Source of the DNA: Dipteronia dyeriana
Taxonomy: Eukaryota; Streptophyta; Magnoliopsida; Sapindales; Sapindaceae
NCBI GenBank assembly: GCA_032871835.1
Contig: CM065298.1
Location: 95,851,891 to 95,915,890 of the forward strand
Direction: 5' to 3'
DNA: 64,000 bases
This document shows, piece after piece, positions 44,487-56,687 of the stretch; position 1 is the stretch's first letter; every line of letters starts with the position of its first letter. The notes beneath the pieces were generated by a model that was given only the letters and a program-made list of their open reading frames with translations, was not told the origin of the DNA and ran no database searches. Both the position numbers and the translations under genes were made by a program.

Positions 44487-45889
44487 TATATTAGTGGACC
44501 GCGTAACAGTCTACATGCCCACATGTGAAACGCATTAGTTGACTGATGAGGGATTAATGATCCTACTCCTGTAATCCTGTATTGAAAAGGGTTTCACATT
44601 ATAAAAAAAAAAAAGGAATAAAAAAAAGATCCACGAGATACACTTTTTAATAAATTAATAACTTCAATTAAATTATACGATAATAGCTTTATGAAATTTA
44701 CTTGTAAGAATACACGGTCTCGTTCATTTCATAACTTAAAAATTAAGCTACTAAAATAAAATACATATAAAATTAAATTAATCCTAATGTTTTATTGAAA
44801 TATGTATCTTTTGTTGCTTTTTTTCTTCTTAAAATTAGTATAGTTGAAGTTCATTTTAATTTTTCGTAATGCAATAAAATTTTGAGCTTGAATTTCGTAT
44901 TGAAAAAAATATATAATTAGTGTAGTCGATGCTTTAAGTACTTCATTACGTGTAATTGTGGAAGTTGTAAAAGACTCCAAAAAGTATTGTATAACTATTG
45001 AAAAGCTTCACGGTTGTGTTGTCAATCTAGACATTCAATATCAAGATATATTAATTAATTAATCGACTTAAAAATTTAATCTCAAAATCAATATAAATAA
45101 TGTAACAACCATATATTATTGTCGTATCATTTACCATATTATTCTCATGATTTGTATAGCAATGACATCTTATTTACTACATTATTTGAATTGAATTTTA
45201 GATTAATTTTTTAGATTACATAATTTTACTCATTAAATTAAAGTGTTTATTTGGTTAAAATATTAATAATTTATAGAAGTTACTGTAGTCAAGTTTGCTT
45301 ATACCAACATATTAACGAAAGATGATAGATTGAAGATAGAAACTACCGGTAAAAATGAAAATGTTGGTGTACATTTCTTGGATCAACTGGTGTGTACTCT
45401 CATTCTACATTTGTGGTGCAGTGGTTTGCCTCGCACACACAGTCACATTGTTTGGGGTCACATACCCTCCACCGATCTCTAAATTGTAATATTTTCATTA
45501 AAAGATATATATTTAATTTGCAGTTTCAAAAGAAATAAAATTATATAAATTGAAGTTAGACTAATGAGATTGCATGTATTGCTCCTGATACCTCTCTCTC
45601 CCTCCCTCTATATATATTGAGGTCTTAGATTCGAGTAATGTTCTCTTCCATCGATCTTTAAACTTTAATTCAAAATTAAAGCTAAAATATTTATAATGCA
45701 ATCACAAGATAATTCCAAAAGGCAAATGAAACTCTTATATGATTTTCTCCTTTTTACTTTGGAATTTTAGAGATATAAATACGATTTGAATCCACGACTT
45801 CATTTTCCTAGACAATAGTTGAGAGGAGATCACTATATATGTCTTGTTAGATTCATTTGGTTAGGGTTCAAAAAATTAATGGTACATTT
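44487..45889. other. AT-rich spacer with possible SINE traces
   Basis: No gene. 45405-45500 (GTGGTGCAGTGGTTTGCCTC then TTTGGGGTCACATACCC) and 45620-45660 (GAGGTCTTAGATTCGAGTAA) resemble the A and B boxes of tRNA-derived SINEs, but are too decayed to be sure. Confidence 0.3.
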
Positions 45890-46249
45890 TTAGGGGGCTA
45901 TTGTATAAATAGCACCACATTAATAAATCATGTTTAAAAGGCACCATTTAAAGTATGGAGACTAAAATACTCATGCCATCACTTTCGTTGTGAAGAAAGA
46001 GAGAAAAAGTAAAAACAAAAAAAGTGAATCGACAGCTTCGTGTTCACGGCGACGGTACCGGAACTTGGAAACTAGTTTATCGTTGAACAGAATATTGCAA
46101 TCGATCGAGGTTAGTTGAGCATTGAATTTGTATCGTTTTGGTTGTTGATTAATTGAATGAAATGTTAGATTATGTTTTATTTGTGGATCTGAGAATGAAA
46201 ATGGGTTAGGTTAAGGTTTTGCATTTGTAAAAAAATTGTTGAAGAAGAT

Positions 46250-46740
46250 GAATCGAGCTTCGAGCATTTGTATAAAATCTCAGAACTTTTATACAAAAGC
46301 TCGAAACTCTTATACAAAAGCTCGATCTGAGCTTTTATAAAAGCGTCGAGCTTTTATATAAAAGCTCGAAGCTTTTTTACAAAAGCTCGAAGCTTTTTTA
46401 CAAAACTCGATCCGAGCTTTTATAACAGCGTCGAGCTTTTACAAAACTTCGTCCGAGGTTTTATACAAATTCTCGAAGTTTTATATAAAAGCTCGGGTCG
46501 AGGTTTTATAAAAGGTCCGAGCTTTTATAAAACCTCGATCCGAGCTTTTATATAAAAGCTCGACACTTTAATATAACCTTGATCCGAGCTTCTGAGCTTT
46601 TGTACAAAATCTCGAAGCTTTATACAAAAGCTCGGAGTTTTATACAAAAACTCGGAGTTTTATACAAAAGCTCGATCTGAGCTTTTACACAAAAGCTCGG
46701 AGCTTGATGATAAAAGCTCTGTCCGAGCTTTTATCTTCAA
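46250..46740. repeat. Palindromic GAGCTTTTATACAAAAGCTC minisatellite
   Basis: About twenty copies of a 20-28 base unit, many self-complementary (GAGCTTTTATATAAAAGCTC), separated by GATC or GAAG linkers. Each unit can fold into a hairpin. It lies just inside the MULE's left end, where transposase sites are expected. Confidence 0.85.
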
Positions 46741-46827
46741 ACTTCGAGTTTTTGTTAAGGTTAGAGCTTGTTATTTCTGAGGATTTCACAGAGCCAAAAA
46801 GTTAATTATGTTGTTGTTTAATTTCAG

Positions 46828-49800
46828 ATGACGAATCGGTTGAGGGAGTCGCTTAAAACTCTAGTGGAAGAGTGGTACGAGGGCAAAGTCACTCGCCATG
46901 ACCATTTTGATGCCCTTGGCCAGATAGACGACGTTATTAACCTGGTCTCTGCAAAATGGGCTGAGGAAGACCGACGTTGGTTAAGGGCGTCCTGTTTTGG
47001 GCATTTATTGACCATGCCCCGCCCGGTGAAGTTTTCGGGTGGTATTATCCACCAACTACTTCTACGGGAGGTGCATCATAATGGGCCCTCAGACGAGATG
47101 TGGTTTATGTTAGGCACTCACAAGATGAGGTTCTCGAAGGTAGAATTCTACCTAATCACCGGATTAAGGTTCGGAGTAGTACCGGATACGAGCAACTATG
47201 TTAGTGTGGATAATAATGGCCTACATCACCGGTACTTTGGTGGTAAGGATGAGATTTCGTCCTTCGATTTGAGAGATGTCCTGAGGCGAGGTGAGTTCCA
47301 GCAGGCATACGATAGTGTGAAACCATGCCTAATTTATATGCTGAACTGGATACTTATAGGGTTGGACGAGATAGTCAAAATTCCAGTTTGGCAGTTACTG
47401 CTGGTGGATGATCTGGACGATTTTGACCCGTTCCCGTGGGGTGCACACGTGTACAGACATTCTATAATTTCATTCAAGCATGCGCTTGACGGGCGACGGG
47501 AACGGTTCCAGAGAAGCCAGCAAGCAAAGGGACGTGACAAACATATGGTAGAGGCGTACAACATTTATGGTTTATCTTACGCCGTTTTGGTAAGCGTTTT
47601 ATGAATAAATTCATTTACGTTTGTAATCGTCTATACGGAATTTGGAAATAACATATATTTATTTGTAGATTTTTGCTTTCGAGGTGATCCTCGAGCTTGG
47701 GACCCAATTCAGGACTCTAGTGGCTACCGATATGTATCCCCGAATTCTAAAGTGGGCGTTAAAGATACAACCGAGGGGGGATAGGTTGTTTAATATATTC
47801 ACAGATCATGTAAGTGTCTAACTTGTTAATGTTAATAACTAAATTCAATTACACAACGTTCTAACAACATTTTCAGATGTTTGTAAGGACGGAAATGGTG
47901 GCCACCCAAGCTGAGAGGGGTGAACCCTATTATGTGGGCATAGGGGAGGCGATACCGGATCCTTTGGGTGAAGGACAAGAAGGTCTACCGGATTCAGTGA
48001 GGGAAAGTTCGAGTAAGCATGACGTTATACCGGAGGTAGAACAACGTTGTGTCAGTTAAGAGATGCATACGGACACAGAGTTGCCCATTGAGAGACCCCA
48101 CGATTTACGATGACGGGACACAATGCTACAGATAGCTCGCGAGGAAACGGTGTAGGGGAGTGCAAGGTATGTTAAAACTGTTGTTCTGCATTTAGTTGTT
48201 TCAAATGCAAGTACGTGTGCATGACTGACATTGTGTACTTGTTTTCAGGACCGGCTGAAGCTTAGAATCCAAGCATTGGAGGGTTCAGTCCTAGCTTTAT
48301 GGGATAATCTGCGGAGAAGTGATAAAGAAAGAAACAGGCAGCATCAGCAGCTGATGGACTTAGTCCAAGCTTTGTGGGGATCGACATCATAAACAGCAGG
48401 AGAGGGCCCACAATCCCATGATTGAGATGATTCATACAGAGACTTCGTGGGTGGATGTAGCCTGTCGACGGGGCAGACCCGACCAGAGACGTAGGTGGTA
48501 TGGCCAGTACCCGACCAGAGACATATGGTACCGTACCCGATACACAGGTGGCCGGACCTGATACATAGGGTAACCGATATAAACACTGGAGGCTCAGGCC
48601 GACAGTAGGAGGATCGTACTGAGAGTACACCTGAGTTTCCCATGCTTCTGGAGGTGCAGGAGACTTCGTTGGAACGAAATCGCCGTCTTAGGGGTTCTTC
48701 CACCGGACTTGGAACTGTAGTTACACCTCATGAGACCCCTCTTCCTCCCACTGTCATAGCCGTATCATCCTATGGGATTCCTCATCCTCTCATCATCACA
48801 CCCGGTTCATCACACGAGATCCTTCCTCTCGCCATCGACACACCCCGCATCCTCCGTATCCCCGATGTGCTTAAGCGCGAGTGGCAGTTGGTCAGCCTAT
48901 ACACTGACCCAACTCGCCCAAAGAGGCCTAGGACAATGCCAGTAGCATCAGAGCATACATTCAATCCTACAACATTGGTAGATGCTGGGCAGTTGGAGGC
49001 CTACAAAGCATATAAGAGAAACAGTTCAACAGGGGTAGAGTAAGTATCAGATGTGTTACTTTATTTCTGCACCAACGTTAATCTAATTAATTTGTCTGAT
49101 ATTCAGAAAATTGGTTTATACAGGAGCGATGTTGTTATCATGGAGCCAGTAGACATGGGTTGGTTCCACAGATCCGAAGAGAACTACATGGAGTTGTTTG
49201 ACTCGGTAGGCAATAATTTTTTTCAGGGTTTGACTTTTTTTACGCTTGAATTGTAACAGTGTTTCCAAATCTTGTTACAGCATATGAACGCGTACCTGGC
49301 CACCTTACGGAAGCGTCAATGAGCATACCTCAATTTTTACAACCATAGGATAAGCATTCTGGGAACTCAATTCTTTATAAGTGTTTGTTGGTTTGTGTGT
49401 ACTTATTTATCAATGAATTGATCCTCACTCACAATGACAATTTGTTTGTCCAAATCCATTATTGGAGTACCAGTGGGAGAAAATAATGCCTCACGATGAT
49501 GATGGTGAAGTCAAGACGCTGGGGTGGAAGGTATTGCAGTACAAGTGGTCTGCGAAAGACCTTATGACGGTACGTGGATTTCTCCCGGTAGGAAGCCGGC
49601 TCTGGCACGAGGTTGACATGGTAAGTGTTATAAAAAGATTTTCATATTTTGTTTCTCCTATAATTTGTGGTGAACATAAGTTGTGTTATTCCTTGGTACA
49701 TGTTCTTATTCCTTGCAACATCAGACGCCAGCATTGACTTTTGGCCAGCGTGGACTTGACTGCCGGGATGATACATATCCTAGACCCCTTTAGACAGGAG

Positions 49801-50226
49801 GTCCCCGTCAACATAAGGAAACGCCGGGTACGGCCACTCAGGTGGTTTCTCCCTTACACGTTGAATCAATATGGGTTTCACGATGACAGGCCACCAGGTA
49901 GGGAGAAGTTCAAGAGGGAGAATAGGGCTTTTGGGGTGAGCCTGCTGTCGAAAACAGCTCTGCCGCAACAATAACAAAGGAATTATTATATAATAGTACA
50001 CACACACGATCTAATAAAAATTATTATCTTTGTAACGTGTGTCTATGTCGTGCATTGCAACGGTAATTGTGGGGCGCATACGTTGAGGTTGATAGAGTAC
50101 ATATTGGCAGATAGGATCCAGTATGATTGGACTGAAGATGATATGCCCACCATACGGGAAAAGATAGCAGTGGAGGTGTTTTGTAACTCCCAACCACAAA
50201 TACGAGGCATGAATGTTGTACAGTAG
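46828..50226 (+). pseudogene. DUF1985-Ulp1 (C48 cysteine protease) gene of a MULE, decayed
   Basis: Exon 1 (46828-47589), right after a TTTCAG acceptor, encodes a DUF1985 domain: FGHLLTMPRPVKFSGGIIHQ, DEMWFMLGTHKMRFSKVEFY, LITGLRFG. Exon 2 (47669-47809) and exon 3 (from 47877) follow with exact GT-AG junctions and intact frame, until a TAA at 48057. Later exons include 48249-48392, 48642-49039, 49124-49205 (IMEPVDMGWF) and 49281-49380. The C48 peptidase part holds LIPCNIRRQH, then TGA where Trp is usual, then IHILDPFRQ (Asp), PQQ near 49970 and NGNCGAHTLRLIE near 50070 with the catalytic Cys. Ulp1 proteases cleave SUMO-type conjugates; the role in MULEs is unknown. Confidence 0.8.
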
Positions 50227-50361
50227 TGGAGTTGTATTAAATTATGTAATAATATTCATTCATTAAATTATGTAATTAAATTATATAATAATATTCATTC
50301 ATTAAATTATGTAATAATATTCATTCATTAAATTATGTAATAATTTTCCAAATGCGCTCAG

Positions 50362-50660
50362 TCATACTACAGTAGGTCCATTATCAGGGCAAGTCTGTTT
50401 GTTGTGTCCAATTGAATGACAAATGTTACACTTGCGCCGGTATTCTGGCGGAACAATTCTGCTCGGACCATCATTAATTAAAGGTGGATTATGACATCGT
50501 CTAGCATTATGACCTGATTCTCCACATCTTCTACATGATTGAATGGTTGTCCTTTCGGAAGACGAGGCATGTCCACCCCCCCCCCCCCCCCCCCAAGGAC
50601 GTCCTGCTTGCCTCCTCAATAATGGATTTAACACCACAAGATCAGCGATGTCAGTGGGGA
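50362..50660 (-). pseudogene. mudrA-type transposase, C-terminal part
   Basis: Minus-strand continuation of the transposase after the Sirevirus-type insertion. VPTDIADLVVLNPLLRRQAGRP leads into two zinc knuckles, CRRCGESGHNARRC and CNICHSIGHNKQTC, both perfect CX2CX4HX4C, then the stop (50362). The frame joins without a shift to HPSEWI at about 61285. An artefact-like C19 run (50576-50594) lies just after GRP. It ends about 135 bases from the stop of the convergent Ulp1 gene. Confidence 0.85.
50576..50594. repeat. Poly-C run of 19
   Basis: Falls inside the transposase C-terminus, giving a Gly run that relatives lack. Suspected artefact. Confidence 0.75.
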
Positions 50661-50707
50661 CTATCTGAAAATACAATCACGGTTAAATGCTCAAGACTAA
50701 CCTATAA

Positions 50708-50738
<31 letters not shown>
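50708..50738. repeat. Poly-G run of 31 in the LTR
   Basis: In the sister LTR this position (58651-58710) holds normal complex sequence. See findings. Confidence 0.85.
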
Positions 50739-50739
<1 letters not shown>

Positions 50740-51109
50740 TTGCTTGTATCACAATATATATATTAATTAAAGACAATTAATCAATATATAAACACAAGTA
50801 AAGTGTGATACAAACAAGTAATTGTAAAACATACACAATCTATATTATAAAGAGGAAGTCAACATACATAAAGAGTTCTATCCACAATACAAATATTAGA
50901 GAGATAGGGATAGAGAAAAGTTGACACAAGATATAACGTGGTAAACCTCTGAAGAGGAAACATCAACGGGCTAGCAGCTACCGGCAAACAAAATCCACTA
51001 GTAGATAAGACAAGTACAATCTCTCAAGTGACCTCTTCACCTAGAAACTACCCTCCTATCCTACTCTAGAAGTTGTCGCCCTATGCTCAACAATCTGAGG
51101 TTTCACACC

Positions 51110-51390
51110 TCTTGTCAAGACTTCCTTGTTCACCTTATCCGGATCTTCACAACCCAAGGCAAGACTTCTTGCTCAACTATCCGAGTATTCCCGACTCTAG
51201 TCAAGACTTTCTTGCTCACCTATCTGAGTTCTCCCAACTCTAGGCAAGACTTCTTGCTCGACTATCCAAGGCTTCACACCTCTAGCCAAGACTTCCTTGC
51301 TCGACAATCCGAGGCTTCACACCTCTTGACAAGACTTCTTGCTCAACACCATAGGTCTCACACCTATTGTCAAGACTTCCTTCTCACAAG
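51110..51390. repeat. 42-bp tandem repeat inside the left LTR
   Basis: CAAGACTTCCTTGCTCAACTATCCGAGNCTTCACACCTCTTG-type units: seven copies spaced 39-47 bases, with CAAGACTT at 51116, 51163, 51202, 51245, 51287, 51330 and 51371. The 121-codon ORF here is a repeat shadow. Confidence 0.9.
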
Positions 51391-53288
51391 GCATCTAGGT
51401 GATCATGAATGCAAAACTCAAACAAGCACACAACATAGAATGCTATGATCGAAACATCCATGGAAAAATACTAGACATGAGCATGAATGCACAAATCACA
51501 TATAGTCTAGTTCATCACGCATGAGTAGTCAATCTAGATTATATAAGATATGATCAACATTAATCATAAACTAGATTTATGCATATATCTAAACTTGAAT
51601 CACAAGATATGATCAACAAATTACAAGATCAAGTTTAAATCACAAAAACCTAAAACATGCTAAAATCATATGACAATGTCAAATAGATCTAAGCATAAGT
51701 TCTAGAGCATATTCCTAATCAAAGATTCAACAAATCACAAGAATAGCTTAAAAGAACATAAGCACATGTATTATGTGAGAATTTCGGCCAAGAGATCCTA
51801 ATACATGTGATGAACTATTTCTCACAAAATCAATCAATCAAAGATCACAAAATAGTCCTAGAATCAAAGCTAGCATAATACAATCCCAAACATGTGATAA
51901 CATAGGCAAAATCAAAACCTAACTCAACATGAATGATTTCAATTGAAATTCAATCTAGCTTTGAAAGTGTTCAAAACACAAATCAAAACACTCACAATAT
52001 AAAAATATATGTAGAAGAAGAAAACCCAAGGCAATTGACCAAGTAAATGAAAACTTAGAGAGAAAATCAATACCTTAGTTGATCTAGGTGCAGTCCCGTT
52101 TTTGTATGATCAGACACCAAAAACAGCAGCAAAATTAACTCAAACCTTCAGAGAAAAAATGGAGGATGAATAGATGAACACTCTCAATATCAAACCACTC
52201 AAATTGGAGTTCAAATGAAGAAGTTATGGTGTTTGGAAGGTGAGAAAATTTAAAGAGAAAATTCTGCACACTTGATTTGAATTTCTTCTTAGAATGAAAT
52301 GTGAGAGGGAGAGAGTTTATAAATGAGTGAGAAAGAATAAAGATGAAAAGACATTTTTGCCCTCCTTTGGAAGTGCTTTCTCGAGATGGAGCGTGGGCAT
52401 CTCGGGGCAGCAAGGTTTTGCGGCCCAGATGGCAACGCGCCATCTCGGGCATGCACACCTCTATGGCCTTTTGGCCATGGTGCATTCCCTTCGCACTTCC
52501 CTTACGTTTTTTGACCGTTCTCTGGCCTCCGTACTTGGAATTTGAATCTGTTTGCGGATTACTAACCGTAACTCTCACACGGACATGGAAATATAAGATA
52601 CTTAACCTATAATATAATAATTCGACTCGATATATGAAGACGAAGACAATGTATGAAACATGAGTTGAAAGTGTAGTATCTTTTAACTTTGAACTTGAAA
52701 TCAATAGTATGAGTAACCAAAATGAACGGAACTCATTCTAGAATGATTTAAGACTAAATCCAAGTTCAATATCCATGTTATACAAACATATACACACACA
52801 AACACAATTCACACTATAATGCAAACTACATAGAGATAGTTTCCAATCATGCATATTCCAAAACATGTTATTTCCAAACCAACGCATGAGCATTCATCTT
52901 CAAGTGTGTGAATGTGTTATACATGGTGCACAACGATGCAGGGACACATATGAATGAATTGTATGTGTGTGCCTATAAAGGTGCATAACGATGCAGGGAC
53001 ACACATGTATGATATGTGTGTGTATGCCTATAAAGGTGCATAATTATGTAGGGACACAAATGTATGATATGTGTGTGTGTGCATAAGCCTTCTAAGAGAA
53101 AGATAAGGTCTTAGTATACCTTTGTAGAAACAAATTGCATTCTTTCTCTTTGAAGACTTAGAACTTGCTTTGACTTTTTGTTTCTTCTTCCTTGAAGCTT
53201 GAATCATCATGAACCTAAACAACTAAGTCATTACAAGTAAACATCATTTTGATATAGAATTCAAGCCAACACAAACTAAAACCAAACA

Positions 53289-53302
53289 ATCTCCCCCTTT
53301 GG
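53289..53302 (-). other. Sirevirus-type polypurine tract
   Basis: Minus strand CCAAAGGGGGAGAT immediately before the 3' LTR, a hallmark context of Sireviruses. Confidence 0.88.
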
Positions 53303-53756
53303 CAAATTCCATGTCAAAACACTTATACATTTACTACAAATATAAAAATGAAGATAGGTCACAAAATCTCTCCCTCACATTACAATGAGTAAGATTCCTA
53401 TAACTAATCTTCACCAACTCTTGAACTTCATCTTGATTTTCTCTTGAAGCAACCTACAAATCATCTCAAAGCATAATGCATATACAAGAGAAAAACAACA
53501 AATGGCAACATATAATATGGATAAGAATGTACAATTAAGTCCACAAATACATGTATCTCCTCCTCAATACATGCCATATACAAGAATTCTTAACCAAATC
53601 TTAAGACTAATTATTACAAGTCATTGAAAGTCCAAAAGTTCACAAAAACATCATAAAAAGGAAACTAAGTAACTAGCAATTCATAACAACTCTTTCTCCC
53701 CCTTTTTGACATGAAATGATGCCAAAAGGTAAGAAACATACCATGAGACTCAAATA

Positions 53757-54774
53757 CTAGCTACTAGATCCACCAAAGAAAGATGTGCGTGTAGTTGACC
53801 TAACATAATGCTTGAGAGGTGGTCTTGAACTTGATGCAATACACTCATCCAACTCTTTTATTCTAGCATCTTGTTTTTCAACTATAGCACTAAGCTCATC
53901 AACCTTCTTCTTCAAATGCAAAGCCCAATCCGGAAGAATGTTTATGCTAGTCTCTTGATAATCAACTTGTGAACTAAAAAGTCCAAAAGTATCACATGTC
54001 TTACCGTTATCCTTATATGACATGTATGACACACATTTATCACTATACTTTTCCAAGGGTTGTACCAACATATCATCTCCACTACTTTGAACACCACGAG
54101 CTAAACACAAAGAAGTTATAAACCCCGGTAATGCAAGCTTCTTATCTCCTCTAGTTAAGAAAGCCGCATTATCCAAATAAAACATAAGCAAATCCCCAAG
54201 GTTTATAGGTTGATTAGTCACTAAAGCATATACTATTTTGATCTTGTCTTTATTCAACTCGGTTGAATTCGAAGATCCAATAATATTTGTGCAAATGAAA
54301 AGATGTCAAAATGCACTTGCCTTAGTTAACTCATGTTGACTAATATATGCTCTACCTTTCCACTCAAAAGAAGCATTGTCACATAGAGTTCTACCCATGA
54401 TATTAAGATTCTCAATGATATCAACATCTAGAAAGTTTGAATCAATATCACTAGATAGCCCAAGAAACTTGTTAATGTTTACCGGGTTAACTCTAAACAC
54501 CCCTAACATCCATCAAAGCATCCAATAAGGTGGCTCTCTCTCTATATTCATGATAAAATTCTCTAACAATAGTGTCATTCACTATTCCTAGCATGCTCAC
54601 CCAAGAATCCCAATTTCTATCCTTAATGCATTTAAGAACATAAGAATCTTTACATTTACCTAAGTCAATGCCCCTCTTTTGAAATATCTTCTTAGTTGCA
54701 AAGATCCCTAAATCCTTTGACCTTGAAGCTTTGGATCTCTTTGAGGTTGACTTGGCTTTCACAATGGGATTCAA
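53757..54774 (-). pseudogene. Plant-transposon ('env-like region') ORF of the Sirevirus-type element, decayed
   Basis: On the minus strand a basic start (SKRSKASRSKDLG) leads to CIKDRNWDSWVSMLGIVND, TIVREFYHEYRERATLLDAL and MDVRGV. A frameshift near 54500 follows, then FRVNPVNINKFLGL, a stop near 54306, and YALVTNQPINLGDLLMFYL with a C-terminal coiled coil (54257-53757). The pattern 'REFY ... V.G... IN.FLGL ... NLG' resembles the Pfam 'Putative plant transposon protein' domain, often found between pol and the 3' LTR of plant retroelements (named from memory). No signal peptide or obvious membrane anchor. Function unknown. Confidence 0.6.
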
Positions 54775-55239
54775 TTGATTTCAACTTACGGTAACTTTAG
54801 TTCTTCCCATTTGTTCTTGTGAAATAAGATGCTATAAACATACAAAAGTGAGTGAAAGACAAAACAAGCTTATTAATCACAAATATATAAAACAATGACA
54901 TATGACTTAAGAATGAATCATCATGCAAGACAAAGATAGTGAGTAATATCTCACAAGTATCATTAAGACAAAATATGCCAACATATAACAAAATGAAGCA
55001 TGTGAACATATCATAAAAGAGAACAATGTCTAGCATACAATGCTCCCCCTTGATAAATGCCATGACTAAGATTCATGATAGCATAAGGTTCACAAGGAAG
55101 TTCACACAATCACACATTCAAGCAATTTGAAGAAATATCAACAAAATAAGTTTCATATGCTAAGAGAGATACACAAAGATTTTTTAAGTTCTCTCATAAT
55201 TCTTCAACAATTGCAAAGATATCATCATACTCATAAACA

Positions 55240-55274
<35 letters not shown>

Positions 55275-56687
55275 ATATGCTCTAAATATATATCAAGAAG
55301 TAGTTTGATAATCAACATGCAAAAAATTTCCAACAACTATTCATTTTAAGCTTTTTCCATAAAAATTCAAACCGATTATCATCCGGAATTTTTTGCTTTT
55401 AAGAGAATAGATTTTCAATATATAAGCGTGTGTGTGCATGTGGCTCGTCATCCCATTTCTGTTTTTCAACCCGAGCTCATTTGATTTTCAACTAAACTCT
55501 TTTTTAAGCCTTCCTCCTTTTCTTTTTAGGCTTTGAATCAAAGATTTTTTTTTTATTGATTTCATTTCAACACTTCTTTGATTTTTCCATTTTTTTTTAC
55601 ATAAACAAAAATTTACTTCATGACGGCTTTCACTCATCACAATGGTGTAGCTCTTTCCAACATTGGGTAGCTTTCACAACCAAGGTGTGTAGCCCTTTTC
55701 ATGAAGGTGCTCGTTGAGTTTTATGTAATTGCCGAAGCAAAATGGATACTAACCATAGGTCATTTTAAATGTACTTAAGCACAAAAACTTCAAGATGTAT
55801 CCAATGTTTACATATTAGTAAACTCAACCTACTAGCAAAACATATAAGAGAAGCAAGGTGTAATTTTTAGAAAACCAAGATTTTATGGCTCATAAGCACA
55901 TGATCTAAGAGCAATAAGTAGAGACTTATTCAAGATCATTACTTCTCTAATGAGTAGCTTTCAAAGAATATGAAGCTCATATTTTCAAAAGTAATGCCAC
56001 TCAATATACCAAACACAAACAATCATCAAAGTTAAGATCAATGTGAACAATATAACTATTAGATCCTAAAATAGCAAATGTCAATGAGAACCATATGTAT
56101 ACTATACAAAATTCTCTAATATGACATGCTATGAGATGTATGTCAAAAATTGAGTCAAAAGATGAATATCTAAGAGAATATGCATTAAAGTATAGAGATA
56201 CATTTTTGTACATTATATTCATCAAATATCATAATTCCGCCCTTTTTATTAGCACTCTTGCCTTGAATGTCTTCATGACACCAAGTTGACGATGTTCAAC
56301 ACGTATAACAAGAGAACTTCTTCAAAGTTAATCAACAAATTTTGACCATCATAACAATCATGATGTGAGATAACCAAGTTCATATCAATACATGGAGTAT
56401 TCAAAGCTAGCAAGCAAGAATTCTCAACACAATTGATATATAGCCTCAAAGCTATCTCACTTGTGCTTCTTATATTAGTGATAAGAGCACTCACCCTTGA
56501 ACCACTTGTTCTTGGGTGTACCTACACAAATATTTCCAATATCATCCTTAACAACAATGTTAAATCTAGAGTAAAGTCCTTCAATGACTTGATTAACAAG
56601 AATATCGTTAACACACTCTTCCTTAACATTTTCAACACAAGTTTTGTCAAGTTGAACAAGAGTAGAATTATTTCTACACCATAACTT
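54775..56687 (-). other. Sirevirus-type interior gap where pol is expected
   Basis: AT-rich, with no open frame longer than about 90 codons and none matching integrase, RT or RNase H. (GT)n at 55242-55272. Short open stretches (56001-56225, 56273-56494, 56522-56722 minus) match nothing I know. WFKGECSYH near 56500 faintly recalls the copia protease start but lacks the catalytic Asp. Confidence 0.6.

Larger units (their letters stand above)
50666..53288 (-). repeat. Sirevirus-type 3' LTR (2.6 kb)
   Basis: Starts TGAAAATACAATCACGG, ends ACCAAACA. It matches 58609-61278 at about 96% by eye, except that a stretch of about 60 bases after AACCTA is replaced by a G31 run (50708-50738). Confidence 0.95.

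Noticed and set aside
51083..51448. Repeat-encoded ORF (and 59060-59389) and regular spacing recalling a CRISPR array
   Set aside because: It is a 42-bp tandem repeat without unique spacers, present in both LTRs of a eukaryotic retrotransposon.
56500..56530. WFKGECSYH as a copia protease start
   Set aside because: The catalytic Asp-Ser/Thr-Gly is absent and no integrase or RT follows.
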